Source: Lanius collurio (taxonomy: Eukaryota; Chordata; Aves; Passeriformes; Laniidae). Taken from it: a stretch of DNA of 64,000 nucleotides. Below the pieces are notes generated by a model. The model worked only from the letters and a program-made list of their open reading frames with translations, ran no database searches and was not told the DNA's origin. The translations under genes were made by a program, and so were the position numbers. Positions 48,261-58,360 of the stretch are shown piece by piece; positions within the stretch are counted from its first letter, which is position 1; each line of letters starts with the position of its first letter. The DNA is taken from the NCBI GenBank assembly GCA_020086605.1, contig JACBWW010000003.1, positions 60,314,582-60,378,581 on the forward strand. Direction: 5' to 3'.

Positions 48261-51204
48261 GTGAAATGGCCTCCTGCCAGTCTCTCTTCCTACACATATC
48301 CATCCCCAACCCTTCCCTCTCAATGGGACTGAAGAGTCAACTATGAATGCCATATTTCCCAAAAATGGTGCAATGCTTTCTGCATGACTCAAGCAGTGGC
48401 TTCCTCTGAGGCTGCTGGACACACATCCCTTGGAATTCTTGCTAAGAATTGTAAAGAAGGACAAAGACCAAGGATGTGAGTTTAGATAAACTGTCCTTTA
48501 CAGTTGTGGAGCAAATGGAATTAGTCCCCACTCTATATGGTCAGAAACTGTGAATAAAGGCACTGGAATAAAATCACCAGGTAGGGTTAAAAGGGTAGGA
48601 ATCATGGATGCCAGAGTGGTCATGCAAATAATACAAGGAACTTGATGGAATAGGGACATGGGAAGAGAAAAAGTCAAATTATGTTGACAAAAATGCAAAA
48701 TCTGATCTGGGTGCATTGAGGGATAACTCATCCCAAATATCTTCTCATTGACAGAAAGGAAAAGCCTGAGAAAAATATAAGCTGAACCTAAAAACTCTAC
48801 AAAAAGCTCCACAAGCAAGGACATTTTCCTGGTACTCCCAACCTTGCTAATCTGGGAATTTGAGAGGGGATGTGTTTGCCTGGGAGGTGACAAGGAAGGA
48901 TGAGGTAATGGAGAATGCCTCTGCCTCTAGCATCTTCAAGTGCTGTGTGCACACACTCATCTTCCACTCATTGCAATTTCATTTAGATTGTTGTCCCACC
49001 TCCCCATGACACAGGAGTTGTGTTTCCCCTGGAGAGACTCTCCCAAGTGACTCCCTGCTATATTTCCCATATTATAAGGGTCAAGCAATAATTATAAAGA
49101 TATACCATGAGAGGCACTGACTTAGAGAAACTGCAAGGAAAAGATGTGATTCTTCCAGCAAAGAAATTGTGAAGAACAGCTCAAAGAGGAAGATGAAAAA
49201 ATAGATACCGAAACAGGAAATGTAAGCTTTGAAAAAGGAGTCAGAGCTGCTAAAGATGTTTTTAGAAGAAAACAGTTTATAGAACAGATTCTTCTCTGAA
49301 CACAACTGATATTTGCAATTAGAACTGGTCAGAAGACAAGGCAGTTTAGCTTTTTAAAATACAAAACCTTACAAAGAATTGATCTGAAATGTTATTCAGG
49401 GTCAGATCCATCATCCCCTTCTCTGCTGCTTTATATCTGGGACTTCCAGGCCTCCAGGCACCAAAGAAGACAACTTCACCTCAGCCAGAATCACATCACA
49501 TAGTTGTTTTTTGTCCTGATATATGACATGAACTAACATCCCCACTAGAAATTGCCAGTTTAAATCATCAATTGCTAATGATTAAATTAGCCTAGGCCTA
49601 GTTAGCTATTTAAACATTCAATCCCTTTTGGAATTATGTTTTTGATCTGTCTGATTACGGAAACAGGAAAATGCCCTGCATCATTTCGTGATGATGAGAA
49701 AACTAAATGTTTGAGAAAAACAAAAAAGATTTTCACTTTGCAGAGATGAAACAAAAAAGTCCATGTTGAGGAGAGGTTATTTTTATTTCTGTTTGAGAGA
49801 GCATGATGAAATAAAACCCAAACAAATCAAAACATCAATAGGGCTAGAATATTTGGGGAGGGAAAATGAAAGGCTGTTTTTTTTATCGACAAGCAGTGTG
49901 AATGAAAAATGTTCATACTATTTGAACTGTTCAAAACCAATTCTATTTATAACTGGGGAGAGGCAAAAAAGATACATTTAAATGTGGATGCAGGAAGTTT
50001 TCTCATTTCTGCAATTTGTGCAGGCTCTGCCTGATTTCTCTAAAACGAAACATTAGGCAAGCAGGTAGAGCCTAATTCTTTACTAACATAAGCATTTCAG
50101 CAACACTGAAGTCACTGGACAATTTATGCCAGTGGAGATTTGCTTCACAATACTCCAAAGCTCCTAATCTTTGATGTGTAGCAGGAAGTGCCTCTTTTAG
50201 CAAGTTTACTGCAAACAGCCCAGCTGCTGCGTTGGGGAGCCCTTTTGTTATATCCATTCTTTAGCACTGTTGAGTGTACACAGGTCAATTATTAAGTCCC
50301 CTCTCCTTGCTTACAGCTCAGTTCCATTCAGCCTTCATCCAGAAAAGCAATGTTTTTTATTCTTTGCTCTCAGGATATGCAGTCATTTTAATGTCAAAGA
50401 AGCTTATAGAGAAACATACATATTCATATGTTTGGCTGGATGAAGCATTATTCTGGCACTAAATACAAGATGCTAAGTTACAGGATTTGAGGCTGCTGTG
50501 GTTTGTATTGTTTTTTCTTGAGGGTAATTTCACAGCTCCATACATGTAAGAGGAGGTAGATGTAGAGAAATAATATTTGACTGCATAAAAATGTGAAGTT
50601 GAGCTTTCAACTCAATTGTTATTTTAAATTAGATTTCAGTGATGCCTTCCATGGAATACTCCAGGTACTTTACATTGTTTTCGATTTCAAAGTGCAATCC
50701 ATTCCCTTACAGATGATACTGTATCCACACTGGAAAACTGTGTCAGACATCCACCAAAGACACAGAAGCACATGCCACTTTATATGGCCTCATTTCGTGG
50801 TGTGACATCATCTGATAATTCTTACTCTCCCCTGTTAACAAGACCTACGTCAGGTGCTAAGCTCCCATATTTCATTTAGAATCAATCATTCACTCCACAG
50901 AACTGCTTTTACTGACAAGTAATTCATTACTTTATTGGATCAGCCACTAATCTGTCTGACAACATTTGGGACAGAATCATACCTTGAAGTAACCAAGCAC
51001 AGCTAAAACTGCTTCCAACTTGGTTTTGACTTAATCTTTCCCCTGGTCTAGTCTGCCTTCCCCAGCTAGGATTCTTGAAATACGCAAAGCTGCTGCTGAA
51101 GTAAGTAGATGAAATCCTGGCTTCCAGCTGCCAAGCTCTTACTGACCTTAGTTAAAAAAAAAAAAAGGATTTTACCTACTGGCAGTCATTCAGCACCTTT
51201 GAAA
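48261..51204. other. unique non-coding sequence
   Basis: No exon recognised. The interval 49556-49620 has several TAAT cores and a 10-bp palindrome CTAGGCCTAG at 49592-49601, which is weak enhancer-like content. A stretch near 50090-50150 faintly resembles an ancient retroposon. Neither is firm. Confidence 0.45.
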
Positions 51205-51300
51205 ATCAGTGACTTAACAACTGGCCAAAGGTCAGACCAGAAATCAATGCCAGAGAAAGGACTAGACCCCTGTAGGGTCTAACTCCCAGTGTGGCCCTGG
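51205..51300 (-). repeat. possible ancient MIR/L2-like relic
   Basis: CAGTGACTTAACAACTGGCC, AAAGGTCAGACCAG, GCCAGAGAAAGGACTAGACC and GTCTAACTCCCAGTGTGG follow the antisense order of MIR/L2-type elements (the 'acttgcccaaggtcac', 'gccagagctgggactagaacc' and 'ctgactcccagt' blocks). It is old and diverged. Confidence 0.42.
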
Positions 51301-53880
51301 AAGCACAAGGTGCTTTTTTTGCCATGTACCATGTCACAGATTTTTCTGTCATTTCTAAGCCTTTTTTCCCTAGTACATGTTGGACTGGGGAAGAAGCCTG
51401 ACAATATCCTGATTAAGTTTCAAACATGCATCAGCTCCTTTACCCTGCAGTAGAAGGGAATTTAAACATTCTGAGAAGAAAAATGTCTCCAGGCAGGAGG
51501 CAGAAAAAAAAAGAGTAAGTTTTCAGAAACTCCAGCTGTAAAAGAAAAGTGAAAAACACAAGCTCTTACGAGTAGGAAAGGTTCAAGAGGGTAGGAGCAC
51601 TGATGCCTTGAGATTTAAAGAAGGGCTGTGTTGGCTTAGTAGAAACTTACCGCAGCTTTTTCCTACTTTGAGAGAGGGGAGCATTACCTACAAAAGGAAA
51701 GAAAGGAGAAGTCTGGGTTCTTTGAAGGCTGTTAAGTGTGCTTACCTACTGGGGAAAGAGGGAAAAGGGAGAGCCAGCTCATGAGAGTAGTCAGTGCATC
51801 CAAAAGTGAACTGCTGTTGGCTCTGGGAGATTTTCTTGATCTAGTTAAAATTTTGCTGATCCAAAGGTTATATCCTTGGTTTTTTTTGGCAAACATTAGG
51901 CTGCAGAAACTGGGTTTTGGGGGAAAGGTTGTTAATGTGGCAGCACAGAGAACAAATCTTTGATTAGCAGGATGACAAAGATGGAAAGCTGTAGAGAAAA
52001 CATGCCTAATCCAGATCGTGTTCCTATCAGTATAAACACTGGTTTAGTTCAGATTAACATTGACATAAACAGCTTCCCTCTCGATATTATTCACTACCTT
52101 CTATCCATCAAGTTTGTGTTCTCTCTCTCTTCACTGAGCACCCAAACAAAAGTGCAGTTCATACTTGCATTTGAGCATTCAATGTCCAATGCCATCTTGA
52201 AGCTTTGTGGTGCCTTATAGGACTTTTGTCCTCTGAGGAACTGTTGGGTGATGAAATTCCCCACTACCTTCCACGAAAAAGTATATGGTAGGAGTATAGC
52301 TGGTTGGTATCCACGGTGCTCCAACATAAGGACTACTGGAAGGATTACAGAAAGCTTTAATTTACTATGTCATCCATCCTTCATCACTTCAAACCCTACA
52401 GTAGTGAAATATGATAAAAACTGAGCTCCTAAAAACTGAGCTCCTATAAATTTTATGCTTTGAACCCAAGTCCTCTCAGATAAGCATCATGTTCTGCAGC
52501 CCCCACTCGTGCTGTGGGGCTCCTCCTGTGGACACTTGAGGGACATGTGGAATCAGACAAATATGATTGTGATTAGGACTGGAGCTACCAGCACTACACA
52601 GGTATGAACTGGCCCATCAGAGAGACATCATGATGCCTTCACCATTTCCATGACCCTGAAGACTGGTGTTACCTTAGCATAAATAGAAAATAACGAATTC
52701 TGTAAGGTCTACTTATAAATTTGTAACTCCTAAAACAGAAACCAGGTCTTGTTCTCTCTTGACAAGCTGGATATGTGCTGGTTACCTGTGCTTTGAGTCT
52801 ATACTTAGTCATGATTTAATTTGCACATGGTGAGAAGGAATTTTTGGCATTTTCTCTGTGGGTTGGCAGACTGTCAAGTAACTCTAGAAATCACTGAGTC
52901 TAGAAGAGGCTCAGGGCTGGCCTGCCACAAGTAAATGATGTTGTTTTCCTTAATCAGTCCACCAGAGCTGGCATCTTGAGTATCCTTCATCTAATTTTCT
53001 TGCATGCTGGAGTCTGACAAATATAATAATGGTGTTTTTCACTCATTTGCAATAGTGCTTTTCTTTCAATGGTATTAAAATTCCCCTCAAATGCCAAACT
53101 TCTTTGTGAAAATATTCACATATCAGTTTTAGTAATATAACTAAATATTTAGTTATAGCTGTCTATCTCCCAGGGGGTTTGTGAAGCTTGTTTAATTGAG
53201 GTTTGAAAACTGTCATTATTTGTGAGATGAGATTATCTATCATTCATGAGCTTTCAACTGAATACCAGTTTGTTTGGAAGAGAGAACACTGGCAAATCCT
53301 GAAAGTTTCATGATTTTCAGTACAAATAATTATTTCTCCAAATATTCACTCTGTCTATTTTGTTGTTTATTACTTGCTGTTCATTATCCACAATTTGCCA
53401 TTTTTTATATTCATGTCTAAAAAACCCAGTCACTGAGTCAGGTACCAGAAGTAACAGTATGTGACTTCTATGACCATTCACCCACCATAGGTAACATATA
53501 CAGGAACTTGCACAATCGAAGCAAACAGAGCATGAATAATGTGCAGACAAAATTTGCTTACATGAGCTATTCCATGAGTATTTATGAACTAGAAACGCAT
53601 TCATAGAAATTAGGATCAGAGTGCAAGGAGAAAAGCAGAGCCAAATTTGCTGGAATTCAGTTTCTCCCCCGAGTTTATTACTATGCTGGAATTATAGATA
53701 GGTAAACTCTAAGTTCAGGCGAGTCACAGAGTCCTGCAGCAAAGTGGGACCAGGAGGGAAATGGTGATGTGGTGACACTTCAACCCTGCCTGGCAGTGCC
53801 TTCCCTGCCTCCCAGCAGGCTGCTGTGCTGTGACCCCTGCTTAGAGATAAACATGCATCTATGTTATCTATAAGCAGGTG
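51301..53880. other. unique non-coding sequence
   Basis: No repeat family or exon. It includes a perfect 15-bp direct tandem pair (AAAAACTGAGCTCCT at 52416-52430 and 52431-52445), a small recent duplication. Confidence 0.5.
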
Positions 53881-53927
53881 CATCCTAGCAGCTGCACATC
53901 TGCTAGGATGAATTGCAGATGTGCAGC
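53881..53927. repeat. two interleaved perfect inverted repeats (alternative hairpins)
   Basis: Arm A, CATCCTAGCAG (53881-53891), pairs perfectly with CTGCTAGGATG (53900-53910). Arm B, GCTGCACATCTGC (53891-53903), pairs perfectly with GCAGATGTGCAGC (53915-53927). The loop is 8 bases for A and 11 for B. The second A arm and the first B arm share 53900-53903, and the first A arm and B share 53891, so both stems cannot form fully at once. An 11-bp and a 13-bp perfect stem overlapping within 47 bp is well beyond chance for this window. Template switching during replication is a likely origin. No coding or transcription signal adjoins. Confidence 0.9.
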
Positions 53928-54237
53928 CATCACCAACCTGTCATTAGATTCACCTACATTCTGCTCTAGCAGTTTCCTCTGAGCTTCCCATCACAGCGTG
54001 GGAGATGCTCCTCATGCACCAAGGGCTCTGACTGTGAGAGGAATCCATGCTATAGACTGCAGGAACTCCAAATTTGTCTCAGGATCAAGAAAGCCTTGTG
54101 GCTCAAATACCATCTGTGTTTCCAGCTAACAGAGGTCCAGGCTGTTACAAAATATTCACTGATTCATCCAACATGTCTGTCATAATTTCCCAGAGAATGC
54201 AAATGGATGGAAGTGCAAGTAGAGTTCCCTTCACTGC
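53928..54237. other. unique non-coding sequence
   Basis: 310 bp with nothing recognised. It ends in a T-run (54238-54253) against the next LTR. Confidence 0.5.
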
Positions 54238-54250
54238 TTTTTTTTTTTTT

Positions 54251-54277
54251 TTTCAGGGTTTAGGGTTTCAGGGTTTA
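54251..54277. repeat. short duplication of the LTR edge
   Basis: TTTCAGGGTTTA occurs at 54251-54262 and again at 54266-54277. The second copy is the antisense LTR terminus. The result looks like a TTTAGGG telomere motif but is better explained by slippage at the LTR border next to a T-run. Confidence 0.6.
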
Positions 54278-54846
54278 ACCCCATCAGGCAACTAAGTACT
54301 GTGCAGCACCTTACTCACTCCCCTCCAGCTGCAGTGGGATTTGGAGGAAAATTGGAAAAAATAAAACTCATGGCTCGAGATAAGAACAGTTTAATAATTG
54401 AAAAAAAGGAAGAAGAAAGACGAAGGAAGAAGAGGAAGAAAAAGAAGAAGAAAAAGAAGAAGGAGACAGTGAGAGAGAGACAAATAAAACCCAAGAGAAA
54501 CAAGTGATGCACAATAAAAATTGTTCAGCAGACATTGACCACCACCCAGCCTGTCCACCAGCAGCAACCGTCCCCTCATGGCCAGTTTATATACTGAGCA
54601 TGACATTCTATGGTGTGGAATATCCCTTTGTCCAGTTCAGGTCACTTGTCCTGGCCCTGCTCCCTCTGGGCACCTGCTCCCTGGCAGTGCATGAGACACT
54701 GCAAAGTCCTTGATTTAGAGTGGAACTACTGAGCAACAACCAGAACATCAATTTATTATCAACATTATTCGTACATTAAATCCAAAACACGGCACTGTAC
54801 CACATACTAACAGTATTACTAACTCTAGCCCAGTGAAATTAGGACA
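54266..54846 (-). mobile_element. near-complete ERVL-like LTR, minus strand
   Basis: The antisense terminus TTTCAGGGTTTAACCCC at the left and CTCTAGCCCAGTG...GGACA at the right match both ends of a widespread avian LTR (sense start TGTCCTAATTTCACTGGG). Read on the minus strand, the promoter TATATAAA lies at 54586-54593, preceded by the GACAAAGGGATATTCCA and CATGCTCAG blocks. A polyadenylation signal ATTAAA lies at 54390-54395. Between them is an expanded pyrimidine-rich stretch (antisense of the GAA-rich tract). It is the same family as 15419-15971 and the piece at 32463-32727, but is the best preserved, with both promoter and polyadenylation signals intact. No target duplication could be matched and no retroviral genes adjoin. 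Confidence 0.9.
54397..54480 (+). repeat. (GAA)n-type polypurine tract inside the LTR
   Basis: An almost pure A/G run of about 80 bp built of GAA, GGAAGA and AAAGAAG units, ending in GAGAGAGAGAC. It sits in the R-region part of the minus-strand LTR, where other copies have a shorter pyrimidine stretch. It can form triplex (H-) DNA and is prone to length change. The Lys/Arg/Glu-rich frame through it is a by-product. Confidence 0.85.
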
Positions 54847-56770
54847 ATTGACACAAAGTGGGGTTTTTTTTGAAAAATATACAAAAGTACAGCTTTGCAC
54901 TTATGGATTTCCTATGCATTTTTACATAGCCAGAGGATCACAGGGGAATAAAGTTGCTCTTTATCATTTCCTAGTAGAAAAGGCATACTCTTACCCACAA
55001 AATTGAGCAGGGACTTAGATTAAAGGCAGACAAGAGCCTGAGAGCATAAGCAATGAATTAAAATCCCCTTTTGTCTTTCATCTGGCAATAAAATCCTGCC
55101 TCGTGTTTAAAAACGCAAATGTTGCATATTTAAAAGCAAAGATTGTATGTGTTACACAGACCAGCCGCATAAATCCTTGTGGCCTTGGAAAATTAATGTT
55201 TTGTTCTAAGCAAAGCTGAAGTTACTCATGTTATTTCACTCTATCAATAGCAAGTACATTAACATTATCTAGTGTCTGCAAGCACACTATTAATTTACCT
55301 TGTACTGTCCCAACAGAGGAAGAAGAATTGTTCAAGGCAATGAGGCGTATCCGCTTCCACTCCTTGGGACTCCTTACCTCCAAATAATCAATATTAATGT
55401 GGTGAAGGGAGGGCAGAGAGGAAAATGATTCTCTGACTGATTTATTCTAAAGCCACATCACAGTGGAATGAGAGTCTGAAGATTCTTTACTAGAATGAAT
55501 AGACACTAAATGGTTTATCAAGGGTGGAGTCACTGTCACAGTGTCCACCTGAAGTAAGGATTAATATGACATTTGCTAGCCAGGAGGCTGACAGATATAA
55601 CTTTCCATTTCCAAAATGATACTTTTTGATTGTAGAAAAAAAAATCCAACATGTTCTCATGTTCTTGAAAATACTTGTTTGCTCCAGTATCACCTTTTTT
55701 CACCTTTTTTTTTTTTTTTTTTTTTTTTCCATTAAGGAAAATGTTTTCTTACAGAAAAGCAGGTTGTTTTCTCTGATGAGAACTTCTTTTCACCTACAGG
55801 TCAGATGAACAGCACAACACACAGTTCTTAACAATATCTGAGGCAACTGCCTGGCAAAGTACAATTGGCAAGAAGTGAAAAAATGAAATATTGGGGGTGG
55901 GAATTTTTAAGTAACATGATCTGAATATTTCTTTTTAAATGATGGGAAAAGTAATTGCCATAGAAAGACCTTTTCTCCTTTTGAACTTCAGCAAGCAATA
56001 AGATACTTTTAAAATTGCATTATGGTAGCAAATGCTGTAATCTATACATAGGCTGAAGTCAGAGAGGGATGGCAAGCACACTGCAGCAATACTGAAACAT
56101 TTGGTTCTGGCTGTCCACAATAACACATGCTTCCACTTGAAGATATAGATAACAGTCACAAAAAAAGCTCAGCTAGAGGAAAAAAAATATGACTCAAACA
56201 GTGTCAGAAAAAACAGTTTATTTTCTCCATTTTGCTAACAAGAGTAGAATACAGGTCTGAGTACTTAACCCTCCACTGTAAGATATGAAAGACAGGTGCT
56301 CACCTTTCTTCCTTTCTTTACTAATTATTATACTAAATTAAGATTAAAGAACGCCTAAACTCATGCCTGTACACATACACTTATATGGGAAAGCACCACT
56401 GAGTGTTCATCAAACCTGCAGTTGGGGCCTTATAAAGAAGGGTGTCCCAAAGATAGACCAGACAAACTGTTCATATTGTCCCTTAAATACTGTGGCCCAG
56501 GGGATACTTGGAGTTCACAGGAAAAGTAACAGGGGGGACACTCTCAGGCTGGAATTAGAAGACAAAGCAACTGGTAGGATGATGACACAACTGTGAAATG
56601 ATGGGGGGGACAATCCAGGCTATGCATTGGTGACAATAGGGAGGGATGAGGCGTGGTTGACCTTTTCTCTGTGCTCTGCTTTTCCCCGTGCTGGAGAGGA
56701 TTCAACCCCCGAGACAGATGACATTTATTTGTATGGTTTGTTGCAGTGACCTGAAGTGAAATATGTATTA
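54847..56770. other. unique non-coding sequence
   Basis: No gene or family recognised. A T-run of about 25 lies at 55705-55729. Confidence 0.5.
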
Positions 56771-57046
56771 CAGAATCATAGAAAGGTTTGTGTTGGAAGG
56801 AACCTTAAACATCATCTTGTTCCAACACCCCTACCATGGGCAAGGACATCTTCCACTAGACCAGGCTGCTCCGTACCCCATCCAGCCTGGCCATGAACAC
56901 TTCCAGGAATGGGGCATCTACAACATCTCCAGGCAAACTGTGCCAGGCCTCACTACCCTCACTGTAAAAAAAAATCTTCCTAATATCTAATCTAAACCTA
57001 GCTTCTTTCAGTTAAACTGAAACTTCCTCCTTGTCCTGTATCACCT
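56771..57046 (-). mobile_element. CR1 LINE 3' end (about 276 bp)
   Basis: CAGAATCATAGAAAGG, GTGTTGGAAGGAACCTTAAA, CATCATCTTGTTCCAACACC, CTACCATGGGCAAGGACATC, TTCCACTAGACCAGGCTGCT and AAAAATCTTCCTAATATCTA follow the CR1 3' end in antisense order, and AGCTTCTTTCAGTTAAACTG then CTTGTCCTGTATCACC follow. This is the longest well-preserved CR1 3' UTR/ORF2 end in the window. Confidence 0.95.
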
Positions 57047-58216
57047 TGGTTTAAGCATCTGCAGTGTGAACTTTTACAGAACTTACCACTTTCTTCAGAT
57101 GTGTATTTTGGGATCAGAGGAACTGCACTCAAGGCTCAGTTCATTACACCACCTGTAGCCAATCTGTTAAGGTTTATCCTTTACTTCATTTCACAACCTG
57201 AAATGAGGACACTGTCCACTGCAAAGTGTGTGCTGTGCTTTTTGTGTGTTGGTTAACACAACATGAATCTGCCTCTAAATGTATGGCAGGTTTATGCAGC
57301 CAAAATGTGAGGATTTAAAAAAGTGAATCAAGGGGCCATAACTAAGAGTAATGGGATGATATTAAGTGAGACAAGTGGTACAGTGAGTGTCGAGAAATGC
57401 TCCTGGGCAGTGCAGGCACTTGGACTGTGGAGGATGCTCTTGGGGGATGGACACTACATAATGTGCACTTAACGATATCTAAAAGGCACAACACTGCACT
57501 CGCTGGTGCCCAGACTAAATGATATTGCAGGGGTTTACTGCCCTTTATTGTAGGTACTAGGCTCTAAATCATTGTTTAAAACCTATACAGCCTAATTCTT
57601 CTCTGAGGTAACTTATCTGAAGTTCTCAAGGGTGAAAATGAGCCCTCACAAGTAGGAGAGAGTACTGCAGCACCTGGAGGCAACACTAAGAAACAACTGA
57701 GATTTTTGTAAGAGATAAATTCAGTTTAGTTTGAGACAGGAAATAATTCCATTTCTCCCTAGTTTCATGGAAATTACACCCTAGAAAACTCCCCTGAAGG
57801 ATATCCAGTTGCAAATACTCTGTAAACAGAAAAAAATATCATGTGCTGAGGGCTCGTATTAAACTTTTCCCACCTGAGTCTAAGGATAAAGAAAACAGTA
57901 AAGGTAGAAATCTCAATGAATATATCTTAAATTAAACACATATTAAAAATATGTGATTTTAGTATGTTTGTTTGGAAAAGAATATCTGTTTACAATAGCT
58001 GCTGGAAGCAACTTTTTATTTCTTTATATATTTCTATCACTTCTAATTGTTTCAGTCCTTAGGAAGATTGATTATATTTTCAGATCCTGCTTTCTTGATA
58101 TGCCTTGCACTTATACCGAGGAGGACTCAGCCTTAATTGTCAAAGATTGTCTGAGACTGATGGGTACACCCAGTCTATGTTTAAGAACTTACATTGGCAG
58201 CACTCACCAGGTGAAT
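57047..58216. other. unique non-coding sequence
   Basis: Nothing recognisable. A frame of 134 codons (57953-58357) runs into the SINE and is a chance frame. Confidence 0.5.
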
Positions 58217-58360
58217 GACCCTGAGATTTGCTCAGTTGGTCAGAGCACAGTGCTCATAACACCAAGGTTTGTGGATTTAATCCTCCTATGGGCTGTTCAC
58301 TTAAGAGCTGGACTTGATGATCCTTGTGCATCCCTTCCTATTCAGAATATCTTGTGATCT
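58217..58360 (+). mobile_element. tRNA-Ile-derived SINE with CR1-like 3' tail (TguSINE1-like)
   Basis: The first ~80 bp align with tRNA-Ile: TTGCTCAGTTGGTCAGAGC (A box at 58228-58239), TGCTCATAACACCAAGGT over the anticodon arm, GGATTTAATCC (B box at 58273-58283, three changes from GGTTCGANNCC), then TATGGGCTGTTCAC in place of the tRNA 3' end. The rest (AGCTGGACTTGATGATCCTT, then CATCCCTTCC and CAGAATATCTTGTGATC) is a CR1-type 3' terminus. A tRNA-Ile head on a CR1 tail is the structure of the zebra-finch SINE TguSINE1, copied in trans by CR1 reverse transcriptase. The decayed B box makes it inactive and not a functional tRNA. The alternative reading, a tRNA pseudogene next to an unrelated CR1, is less likely because the junction is seamless. 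Confidence 0.85.

Noticed and set aside
50090..50150. Faint ancient CR1-like block (around GAAGTCACTGGACAATTTA)
   Set aside because: Similarity is limited to a few words and could be chance; not firm enough to list as a feature.
54251..54277. Interstitial telomere-like repeat (TTTAGGG)
   Set aside because: Vertebrate telomeres are TTAGGG; the motif is a short duplication of the LTR terminus next to a T-run.
58217..58297. Functional tRNA-Ile gene
   Set aside because: The B box has three changes, the 3' end is replaced by a CR1-like tail and the acceptor arm does not close, so this is a SINE head.
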